A stretch of DNA of 20,997 nt from Anaerolineales bacterium UBA3082. Its GTDB lineage: Bacteria; Chloroflexota; Anaerolineae; UBA7937. Under the pieces are notes generated by a model, which saw nothing but the letters and a program-made list of their open reading frames with translations, had not been told where the DNA came from and searched no databases. Numbering within the stretch: the first letter of the stretch is position 1; each line of letters starts with the position of its first letter. The position numbers were made by a program, and so were the translations under genes. Location of the stretch: positions 1 to 20,997 of the forward strand of contig DFBK01000054.1 of NCBI GenBank assembly GCA_002366595.1, read 5' to 3'. Below, piece by piece: positions 6,040 to 12,127 of this stretch.

Positions 6040-8514
6040 CTACTCCTTCTCCTTTGATACTCTGGCAAGTGTTTGACGGATCATTTCAGCCTCAGGAACG
6101 CCAAGTTGTTCCGCGATTGCTAGGCTTTGTTTGAAGAGCCTGATAGCCTCATCTGACTTGCCTTCATCCTCGGCAACTCTCCCTAGTTGGAAGAGGGATG
6201 CAGCGATGCCCGCATGGTCTTCCAGATCTCTAGAGATTTCCAGGCTTTGGTTATAGAGGTCTTTTGCGTCCTGGTAGCGGCCTTCGTGTCGGGCAATGAT
6301 GCCCAGTCCATGGAGGGATTTGGCCAATAGCCATGGGTCTTCCAGAGTTCTAGCGATTTCCAGGCTTTGGTTATATAGGTCCTTTGCCTCCTGGTAATCC
6401 CCTTGGTCATGGGCGAGCATGCCCAGTTGGTGGAGGGAAATGGAGATGCCCGCTTGGTCGCCCAGACTTGTAGAGATTTCCAGGCTTTGGTTGTAGAGGT
6501 CTTTTGCCTCCTGGTAATCCCCTTGGAGTTGGGCGATGATGCCCAGTTGGTGGAGGGACTTGGCTATGCCTGCTTGGTCGCCTAGGTTCCTGTTGATTTG
6601 CAGGCTTTGGTTGCAGAGGTCTTTTGCCTCCTGGTAATCCCCTTGGACTTGGGCGATGAGGCCCAGTTGGTGGAGAGATTTGGCTATGCGCGCTTGGTCT
6701 CCGAGTTGCTCAGAGATTTCAAGGCTCTTTTGGTAGAGGCGTTTTGCCTCCTCGTAGTTACCTTGACAGTACGAGATGATGCCGAGTTCGTGGAGGGAAG
6801 AGGCGATGCCCGTTTGGTCGCCCAGATCTCTAAAGATTTCCAGGCTCTTGTTATACAGGTCATTTGCCTCCCCGTAGTGGCCTTTGTCTTGTGCAACGAT
6901 ACCCAGTTGGTGGAGCACCACAGCAACGTTTCGTTCGTCGCGGTCTTGCTGGAAAAAGGAAAGCGCCTTTTGGTAAGCCTCTCGTGCCTCGACGTACTCA
7001 CCGCGACGGTGCTGCATTATGCCCACGTTGGTGGAAAAGCTGGCAGCCGCTGACGGGAGGTTGGCTTGGCTTGCCGCTTCGGCTGCCCGCTCTCCCCATT
7101 TTAGGGCCTCATCCCAGTAGCCCCGAACCGCTAATAGCCCTGTCGCGCCAGTACAAATCTCACCCGCTAATCTCATCACGGTTTCCCAATCCTCGGCAGC
7201 GTAGGCGTAGTCCAGGGCCGCTAACAGGTTCTCCCGTTCCTCGCCTAAGGCGTCCAAATCTTCCTTGGTGACCTCTGGGTGGGCCTCCGCGTAGGCCAGG
7301 AAGTAAGCGACGAAGCGTTCTTTCAAGGCTTCGGTGCGCTCGTCTCTCTCCAGTTGCGCCTGTGTCAGGTGCCGAGCGAGGGCCACTATCCCCAGGCGGT
7401 CGCCTTCAACGGCGGTATCCAGGAGGTCAAAGGCGGCGAGCCTGCGGATGGCCTCGTTCACCCTATCCTTGCCGTCCTCGAAGCCGCAGACGGCAGCCAG
7501 GGCCTCTCGGCTGGCGGTGGGGACAAAGAGGGCCAAGGCGAGGAGCGCCATCTGCCCATCGTCGCCCAAAAGGCGGAAGGTGCGGCCGAAGATGCGGTCT
7601 ATGGTCTCGCCTTTGCCACGTGCTATATCGTCGAAGACATCCTGAGGACGCATGGCCTGCTCTAGTTGAGCCACCACCCAGCGCATGAGCATGGGGTTGC
7701 GCTCTGCAACCTCTGCAACCCGGCCCCAGTCCACTTCTTTCAGTCTCTCTGGCCGCTTGGATTGCTGGCGGCGCATTTCTAGGAATTGTTGCGCCTCATC
7801 TGGCCTCATGGGTCCCACGCGGATATTCTGGCCGATGGGAAGACTCCACCGGCTGGTAACGAGGACGGGACAGGATAGTTCGTCCAGAAAGGCGATGACG
7901 GCTGTTTGTTCCTCCTCGGCGATGGTCTCGAGGTTATCCAGGCCCAAGAGGCAAGGCATGGCCTCGGTCAGCAGTCGGTCAGCCAGGTCAGCCTTGGCAT
8001 CGAGGGCCAAGGTGCGGGCCTCTTCTCGCTCTAAGTCAGTGAGGATTCTGTCCAGGAGAGTGACCAGCATAAAGTCAGGCCGTGCATCGGCAGTGTCCCA
8101 GATGACGCCGCCACTGTAGGGTTTAGGACAGAGGCGATGCGCTACCTCGATGGCCAGAGTGGTCTTGCCCACGCCGCCAGCGCCCCAAACGGTGACCAGG
8201 CCGTTGGCCCCCAGCGTCTCGCTCACCCGCTTCACCAGGTCGCGCCCCTCCCGGTCATGGCGGTCGATGAAGCGCGGCTCACGGCGACGGGGAGGCTTTG
8301 GGGTGGGACGAGACGGCTGCAGTTCTTCAAGCCTAGTATATAACCACAGGACAAAGACTAGAATCACGACGATGGGGAGGGTGGCCAAGAAGGCTACTTT
8401 AAGCCCTTTACCTGCAATGAGCATACCCGCGAAAGTACCTACGGCCAGCACAACTAGCCCACCGATGATCTCTGACCGTGCTTCCCGCAGAAGGTTTTGC
8501 AACTTGCCTATCAT
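6040..8514 (-). CDS. Membrane-anchored STAND NTPase (NB-ARC-like) with eight TPR repeats
   Basis: An 824-residue protein. Two hydrophobic segments at about 16-35 and 39-60 form an N-terminal membrane hairpin, followed by a Pro/Arg-rich linker. The NB-ARC-type ATPase has a P-loop G-A-G-G-V-G-K-T-T (111-119), Walker B-like C-L-L-G-L-D-N (188-194), a V-L-V-T-S-R sensor strand (217-222) and a degenerate G-L-P-L motif N-P-M-L-M. A winged-helix/arm region follows, then eight 40-residue TPR units starting at about 491, 531, 571, 611, 651, 691, 731 and 771. STAND proteins are ligand-triggered ATPase switches, with TPRs usually sensing the ligand or partner. No nuclease, TIR, protease or DNA-binding effector is visible, so the output is unknown. 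The ATG at 8514 is 10 bp after the flippase-like gene. Regulatory scaffold and NLR-like defence protein are both possible; the metabolic neighbours favour the former. Confidence 0.88.
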   Translation of the reverse strand: MIGKLQNLLREARSEIIGGLVVLAVGTFAGMLIAGKGLKVAFLATLPIVVILVFVLWLYTRLEELQPSRPTPKPPRRREPRFIDRHDREGRDLVKRVSETLGANGLVTVWGAGGVGKTTLAIEVAHRLCPKPYSGGVIWDTADARPDFMLVTLLDRILTDLEREEARTLALDAKADLADRLLTEAMPCLLGLDNLETIAEEEQTAVIAFLDELSCPVLVTSRWSLPIGQNIRVGPMRPDEAQQFLEMRRQQSKRPERLKEVDWGRVAEVAERNPMLMRWVVAQLEQAMRPQDVFDDIARGKGETIDRIFGRTFRLLGDDGQMALLALALFVPTASREALAAVCGFEDGKDRVNEAIRRLAAFDLLDTAVEGDRLGIVALARHLTQAQLERDERTEALKERFVAYFLAYAEAHPEVTKEDLDALGEERENLLAALDYAYAAEDWETVMRLAGEICTGATGLLAVRGYWDEALKWGERAAEAASQANLPSAAASFSTNVGIMQHRRGEYVEAREAYQKALSFFQQDRDERNVAVVLHQLGIVAQDKGHYGEANDLYNKSLEIFRDLGDQTGIASSLHELGIISYCQGNYEEAKRLYQKSLEISEQLGDQARIAKSLHQLGLIAQVQGDYQEAKDLCNQSLQINRNLGDQAGIAKSLHQLGIIAQLQGDYQEAKDLYNQSLEISTSLGDQAGISISLHQLGMLAHDQGDYQEAKDLYNQSLEIARTLEDPWLLAKSLHGLGIIARHEGRYQDAKDLYNQSLEISRDLEDHAGIAASLFQLGRVAEDEGKSDEAIRLFKQSLAIAEQLGVPEAEMIRQTLARVSKEKE
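6043..6054 (-). promoter_or_regulatory. Strong ribosome binding site that supports a TTG start
   Basis: AAGGAGAAGGAG lies inside the last codons of the STAND ATPase gene and ends 7 nt before TTG at 6035. It sets the start of the FAD oxidoreductase and suggests translational coupling with the upstream gene, whose stop is at 6042-6040. Confidence 0.7.
6235..6900 (-). repeat. 120-bp tandem repeats encoding TPR units
   Basis: Units repeat in exact 120-bp register (for example 6241, 6361, 6481, 6601). The 20 bp around CTCCTGGTAATCCCCTTGG are identical in three consecutive units (about 6388-6406, 6508-6526 and 6628-6646). The outer units are more diverged. This is the signature of recent unit duplication within a coding repeat. 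Confidence 0.88.
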
Positions 8515-8524
8515 CCTGCGCTCC

Positions 8525-9550
8525 CTATGGCTCCGGGCCCGTGGCCGTGCTACCTGTGGGTGGTGAGGTGGCCGCAGGCATCACTTGCAATTCCCTCCAC
8601 GTCAGGCTCTCCCGCCACATAAAGAAGAAGCCCAGGGCGGTGATGGGGAACCAGAGGGCGGCGTGCAAGACGAGGATGAAACTGGTAGCCACTTTTTGTG
8701 CCACTCCGAAGAGGCGCAGACTCCAGATGCCTGTCAACTCGAAGGTCCCCAAGTACCCCGGCGAGGAGGGGATGGAGGTGGCCAGATTGACTATGGCCGT
8801 GGTGAAAACCAAGACGTAGAAAGGCCTGTGGAAAGGGAACCCTTGCATGACGAACCAGTATTTGGCTGACTCCACCAGCCAGAGGGCTACCGAGACCAAC
8901 AGGACGAGAAGGATATCCTGCCCACGACGTAAGACCTCCAGCCCCTCGATAAATCTATCTAGCAAACCCCGCACCGGCTCCTGAAAGCGGTGAGGGATTA
9001 AATGGTTGATGAACCATTCGTAGATTCGCTTGAACCTCTCTGGGGAGGAGGCGATGACCAAGAAGAGGAAGAGAGTTCCGAAGAAGAGAAGGCTGGCGAA
9101 GGGGATGATTTGACGAAGCGCCTTGTTGGCCGGGACTAAGGGCAGGGTAGCGAAGACGAAGATGAGCATGGTGATACCATCGAAGATCCGCTCCACGATG
9201 ATGGTGGCTAGGCTGGCCGTGGCGCTAACGGCTTCCTTCCTTTTGAGGACATAGGCCCGGATCAACTCCCCGGCACGCAGGGGGAAGATGTTGTTCCCCA
9301 TGTACCCTATCACCACCACGGGGAAGAGGTCTCTCAAAGGGAGAACCTTTATGGGGCGGAGGAGGAAATGCCAGCGGTAGGTTCGCAAGATAACGGCCAC
9401 AAAGTAGACCGCCACAGCGGGGATGAGCCACCAATAGTTGGCCTCCTTTATCGCCTCTCCTACCTCATCTAGTCTCTGTCCTTTGAGGGCGAAATAGAGA
9501 AAGAGAAGGCTAATGAGTACCCCTAGCCAAAAATGGAGGCTTTTTCTCAT
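8525..9550 (-). CDS. Flippase-like integral membrane protein (LPG-synthase TM / UPF0104 family)
   Basis: A 341-residue polytopic protein with seven to eight hydrophobic segments (for example about 7-22, 40-60, 122-142, 150-170, 213-233). It shows the family signatures N-N-I-F-P-L-R-A-G-E-L-I-R-A at about 86-99 and P-S-S-P-G-Y-L-G-T-F-E in the C-terminal half. This family is the membrane half of MprF and the stand-alone COG0392 proteins; related members move lipids or are linked to polyprenyl-glycan transfer. There is no soluble aminoacyl-transferase domain, so it is not a full lysyl-phosphatidylglycerol synthase. It is the first gene of the operon leading to the STAND protein, FAD oxidoreductase, Ugd and AcpS. 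A promoter lies 9 bp from its ATG and there is no Shine-Dalgarno, suggesting a leaderless mRNA. The substrate is unknown. Confidence 0.85.
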   Translation of the reverse strand: MRKSLHFWLGVLISLLFLYFALKGQRLDEVGEAIKEANYWWLIPAVAVYFVAVILRTYRWHFLLRPIKVLPLRDLFPVVVIGYMGNNIFPLRAGELIRAYVLKRKEAVSATASLATIIVERIFDGITMLIFVFATLPLVPANKALRQIIPFASLLFFGTLFLFLVIASSPERFKRIYEWFINHLIPHRFQEPVRGLLDRFIEGLEVLRRGQDILLVLLVSVALWLVESAKYWFVMQGFPFHRPFYVLVFTTAIVNLATSIPSSPGYLGTFELTGIWSLRLFGVAQKVATSFILVLHAALWFPITALGFFFMWRESLTWRELQVMPAATSPPTGSTATGPEP

Positions 9551-9558
9551 AGCAACTA

Positions 9559-9588
9559 ATCTTACCCCAAAAGGCGAAGAAAAGCCAA
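9559..9588 (-). promoter_or_regulatory. Promoter of the flippase-STAND-ugd-acpS operon
   Basis: Minus-strand TTGGCT (9588-9583), an 18-bp spacer and TAAGAT (9564-9559). The predicted transcription start falls within 1-3 nt of the ATG at 9550, which would make the message leaderless. Both boxes match the consensus at four of six positions. Confidence 0.5.
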
Positions 9589-9589
9589 G

Positions 9590-9624
9590 CCCATAAAGAG
9601 AGCGAGGATGCGTCGTCCTCGCTC
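9590..9624 (-). terminator. Intrinsic terminator of the SWIM gene
   Basis: A perfect 9-bp stem GAGCGAGGA/TCCTCGCTC with a 7-nt loop, followed on the minus strand by TCTTTAT. It lies 27 bp past the SWIM gene stop and just ahead of the operon promoter at 9559-9588. Confidence 0.72.
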
Positions 9625-9650
9625 GAGGTTTCTACTTTTGGGGCCTCCCT

Positions 9651-9896
9651 TTAGCCTCTGCTTTTCTCTAGAGGGAGCATCTCTCCCAATACCCGCTCCA
9701 AGGCCATCGTATGGCTACAAACCCCTCGACGGGCGAAGAAGCCGCAATCGCAACTCCATTTCCCTCCTTGGAAAGAGACCAGGTGGGTGGCGTGGTCTCC
9801 CTCTAAGGTGACCTTAAATTCATCGAACCTTATCCTGTGCCGTTCCTCTGCGTACCGCTTCGACTTTTGGATCTTGCTTATCATTCCTGAATCCAT
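9651..9896 (-). CDS. Small SWIM zinc-finger protein
   Basis: An 81-residue protein with a clear SWIM motif: C49-D-C51, eight residues, C60-S-H62 (the C-x-C-x(n)-C-x-H zinc site). A basic N-terminus (I-Q-K-S-K-R) precedes a predicted strand region. SWIM domains bind nucleic acid or protein partners and are usually parts of larger proteins such as SNF2 helicases or transposases; here the domain stands almost alone. I chose ATG 9896 because AAAAGGAG ends 5 nt upstream; the GTG at 9902 overlaps that site. It is transcribed from its own promoter (10012-10040) through a structured leader with a terminator, and ends at the 9590-9624 terminator, so it is a single-gene unit. The function is unknown. 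Confidence 0.78.
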   Translation of the reverse strand: MDSGMISKIQKSKRYAEERHRIRFDEFKVTLEGDHATHLVSFQGGKWSCDCGFFARRGVCSHTMALERVLGEMLPLEKSRG

Positions 9897-9901
9897 AGTC
9901 A

Positions 9902-9909
9902 CTCCTTTT
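9902..9909 (-). promoter_or_regulatory. Ribosome binding site deciding the SWIM start
   Basis: AAAAGGAG, 5 nt before ATG 9896. It lies immediately downstream of the attenuator-like hairpin at 9918-9947, close enough for the hairpin or its T-tract to affect ribosome access. Confidence 0.65.
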
Positions 9910-9910
9910 C

Positions 9911-9947
9911 TAAAAGAAACACCAAGGCAACCTCAGCCCTTGGTGTT
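9911..9947 (-). terminator. Intrinsic terminator inside the SWIM-gene leader
   Basis: AACACCAAGG pairs perfectly with CCTTGGTGTT (10 bp, 10-nt loop), followed by TCTTTTAG on the minus strand. It lies between the gene's own promoter and its ribosome binding site, so full-length message must read through it. This suggests attenuation, or a short RNA of about 90-100 nt. Confidence 0.78.
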
Positions 9948-9952
9948 CAGAC

Positions 9953-9977
9953 TTGTACTTCTGGTCGGCAGGTACAA
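9953..9977 (-). other. Upstream hairpin in the SWIM-gene leader
   Basis: TTGTAC and GTACAA form a 6-bp stem around a 13-nt loop, between the promoter and the leader terminator. With the terminator it makes a two-hairpin leader. I do not recognise a known riboswitch class in the roughly 105-nt leader. Confidence 0.4.
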
Positions 9978-10011
9978 TCGCGTAGCCGTCCTCTCTGCAT
10001 CTACTGTTACT

Positions 10012-10040
10012 AGTTTACCTTTCTTCTTTCAGCCTGTCAA
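10012..10040 (-). promoter_or_regulatory. Promoter of the SWIM gene
   Basis: A perfect TTGACA -35 (10040-10035), a 17-bp spacer and TAAACT (10017-10012) on the minus strand. It predicts a start near 10005 and a leader of about 105 nt. Confidence 0.75.
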
Positions 10041-10110
10041 GTCGAACTCCTGATTTTCATCTTTTGCCGATCATCACAGTAAATGGAGCAGGTTTCCCCG
10101 GCCCCTGGCC

Positions 10111-10209
10111 CAAGTCGCCTGCCCCCCTGGACTGCCACGTTCCAGGGCAGGCAAGGCGTGCCAGGCCGGGGTACCAGGACAGGCTGGCAGGTGCCGGGGC
10201 AGGCTGGCG
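10111..10209. repeat. GC-rich palindromic cluster downstream of the isomerase gene
   Basis: GCCTGCC (10117-10123) pairs with GGCAGGC (10146-10152), enclosing CTGGA/TCCAG (10127-10131/10141-10145). The adjoining 10160-10208 stretch is full of GGCTGGC, GGCAGG and CCGG words, including a direct repeat AGGCTGGC at 10181 and 10201. The block begins right at the isomerase stop codon and is much more GC-rich than its flanks. It may act as a bidirectional or factor-dependent 3' end, or be a REP-like element. No T-tract is seen, and no gene is seen in 10041-10209. Confidence 0.5.
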
Positions 10210-11259
10210 TTAGATCTGGGCCAGCCGCTCCTTCAGATAGGTTATGGTCTCCACCGAGGAGGGGTTCACTCCTCGCAAGGCAGCGAGATATAGGCTCACA
10301 TAATCCCCAAAATGAATGGTCGAGAGGACCTGGGAGAGGGGGCTTCTGCCCTGGGCCTCCATTGACCAGTGAGGTATCCCATATTGATCTAGCATCTCCT
10401 CGGTCACTTGGAAGCGGAGGGTGTTTCTGGGGTGGTAGAGCCGGGAGGTGAGAAGCAAGATCAGGCCCGTATCCTCTAACTCGGCAGGGTAGGGGAAGGC
10501 TTCCACGGTATTGTGATGGAGTTCCGGGAGCACCTCGAAGAAGGCGAAGCATTTGCCGTTTTCGTTGAACTGTCCCTTCCAGCGGCGAGCCACCGGTGCC
10601 AAATGCTGGGCTCCGTAGATGACGGGCAGTTTGCCCTGGAGGAGGAGGGCCAGTTGCTTCGCCGGGTTTTGGGAAGTGGGGACCTCTTCTCTCACCTTGC
10701 TGCCCAACCCCTCCACCACTTCTATCGCCTCCTCTAAATCTGGCCTGGGATCGGGGACGAAGCCGAGTTCGGTCAATATGCTCAGAAGCATGATTAGGGA
10801 AAAGCCGAGAGCAGCCCTGGGCTGGGCAAGGTATGAGAAGGTGAGGAGGTTTTCAGCCATCTGGGCTAACTTGCCATCGGTGGTGAGGGCTAAGAGTTTG
10901 GCCCCTCGGCGCGAGGCCTCCTGGAAAGCGGCAAGGGTCTCCTCAGTATTTCCCGAGTAACTGGAGGCTATGACCAGCGTGCCTTGGCCCACGAAACGGG
11001 GGAGATCGTACTCTCGATTGACGAAGATAGGCACTGGGCATAGATCTCTAACCAGGGTACGAACTAAATCCCCCCCTATGGCTGAGCCTCCCATGCCCAA
11101 GATGACCACGCTATCCGCCTGAGCATAGTCAGCGGGGAAGCGCTGGCCTTCGACGATCTCCCAAGCCTGGCGGCACTGCCAGGGCAACTCGGCGATCCGT
11201 TCTCTCATGCCTTGGGGGTCGTTTCTTTTCAGGGCACCGACATCGTCAAGATCGATCAT
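10210..11259 (-). CDS. Bifunctional phosphoglucose/phosphomannose isomerase
   Basis: It interconverts glucose-6-P or mannose-6-P and fructose-6-P, linking glycolysis to nucleotide-sugar supply. The 349-residue protein has two SIS domains: G-M-G-G-S-A-I-G-G-D (55-64) and S-S-Y-S-G-N-T-E-E-T (99-108) bind the sugar phosphate. F-N-E-N-G-K (231-236) and P-E-L-H-H-N-T-V (245-252) supply the catalytic Glu233 and His249. Their 16-residue spacing equals that of E203/H219 described for the archaeal PGI/PMI family. The C-terminus carries the Y-L-K-E-R-L helix. Length and motifs separate it from conventional Pgi (about 550 aa). GGGAGG lies 5 nt before the ATG at 11259, and the gene starts 19 bp after rsmI, so it is in the same operon. 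Confidence 0.93.
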   Translation of the reverse strand: MIDLDDVGALKRNDPQGMRERIAELPWQCRQAWEIVEGQRFPADYAQADSVVILGMGGSAIGGDLVRTLVRDLCPVPIFVNREYDLPRFVGQGTLVIASSYSGNTEETLAAFQEASRRGAKLLALTTDGKLAQMAENLLTFSYLAQPRAALGFSLIMLLSILTELGFVPDPRPDLEEAIEVVEGLGSKVREEVPTSQNPAKQLALLLQGKLPVIYGAQHLAPVARRWKGQFNENGKCFAFFEVLPELHHNTVEAFPYPAELEDTGLILLLTSRLYHPRNTLRFQVTEEMLDQYGIPHWSMEAQGRSPLSQVLSTIHFGDYVSLYLAALRGVNPSSVETITYLKERLAQI

Positions 11260-11278
11260 TGGAACCTCCCGGAATCTT

Positions 11279-12115
11279 TCACTTGGCTGGGTTTCCTTTG
11301 TTCGCTAGATTGAGCCAGATCTTATAGACCTCGCTTCGGGGATGGCCGCTCAATTCGGCCACCTCTTTCGTCGCCTCTCGGCTGGATACCCCTTCAGCCC
11401 GCAGTTCTCTCAACGCTTCCTTGACCTTCCTCTCCTCCCAGGCCCCCTCCTTCGCCCCGGCGATGACTAGGGTGAACTCGCCCCGAGGGCGCGCCTCTTT
11501 GAAATGGGCTCGCACACAAGAGACACTCCCTCGGATGACCTCCTCATGTAATTTGGTGAGTTCCCGGGTGAGGGTCATCTCCCTATCGCCTAAGACCTCT
11601 TCTATATCCTCTAGGCTGCTCAACAACCGATGGGGCGCTTCAAAGGCCACAAGGGTTCGCTTTTCCCTAGCCATAGCCTGGAGGAAACGGCGGCGCTCTT
11701 TCCTCCGACGGGGCAAGAAGCCCAAATAGACGAAACTGTCCGTGGGGAGCCCGGAGACGGCCAGGGCGGCGATGGGGGCCGAGGGGCCGGGGATAGGGAC
11801 TACAGCGATACCGGCGGAGATAGCGGCCCGCACCAGTTCGTAGCCAGGGTCCGAGATGCCGGGCATGCCGGCCTCGGAGACCAGGGCTACATCTTTCGTC
11901 TGCAAGATATCGAGGATATAGCCTAGTTTGGTTAGTTTGTTGTGCTCGTAATAACTGATGAGGGGGTTTTTGATCTCGTAGCGGGCCAGGAGCCTTCCGG
12001 TACGCCGGGTATCCTCACAAACGATAAGATCCACCTCCCGAAGGGTACGGAGGGCCCTCAAGGTTATATCCTCCAGATTGCCTATCGGTGTGGCCACTAG
12101 ATAAAGGGTGCCCAT
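11279..12115 (-). CDS. rsmI: 16S rRNA (cytidine1402-2'-O)-methyltransferase RsmI
   Basis: RsmI 2'-O-methylates C1402 in the 30S decoding site using S-adenosylmethionine. The 278-residue protein has the tetrapyrrole-methylase fold signatures A-T-P-I-G-N-L-E-D (8-16), C-E-D-T-R-R-T-G (33-40), S-E-A-G-M-P-G-I-S-D-P-G (80-91) and P-I-P-G-P-S-A (107-113). The third motif normally reads S-D-A-G-T-P-G; D81E and T84M are mild departures in the cofactor/substrate loop. A C-terminal helical extension (about 235-275) resembles the usual RsmI tail. AAGGAG sits very close (2 nt) to the ATG at 12115. The gene starts 12 bp after the SpoIID gene stop, so it is co-transcribed with it. Confidence 0.94.
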   Translation of the reverse strand: MGTLYLVATPIGNLEDITLRALRTLREVDLIVCEDTRRTGRLLARYEIKNPLISYYEHNKLTKLGYILDILQTKDVALVSEAGMPGISDPGYELVRAAISAGIAVVPIPGPSAPIAALAVSGLPTDSFVYLGFLPRRRKERRRFLQAMAREKRTLVAFEAPHRLLSSLEDIEEVLGDREMTLTRELTKLHEEVIRGSVSCVRAHFKEARPRGEFTLVIAGAKEGAWEERKVKEALRELRAEGVSSREATKEVAELSGHPRSEVYKIWLNLANKGNPAK

Positions 12116-12127
12116 TGCTCCTTACCG

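Noticed and set aside
4701..6068. ATG start at 6068 for the FAD oxidoreductase
   Set aside because: It gives a 29-nt overlap and a charged extension before the Rossmann motif, whereas the TTG at 6035 has a strong ribosome binding site and starts right at the motif.
6235..6900. 120-bp periodic repeats as a CRISPR-like array
   Set aside because: The period equals 40 codons, the frame is open throughout and the units translate to TPRs; no spacers.
6040..8514. Calling the STAND protein an antiphage (Avs/NLR) system
   Set aside because: No effector domain and no other defence gene in the window; neighbours are metabolic. Left as an alternative only.
10037..10552. 171-residue minus-strand ORF
   Set aside because: It overlaps the end of the isomerase gene in another frame and runs through the GC-rich palindromes; low-complexity Pro/Gly/Leu composition.
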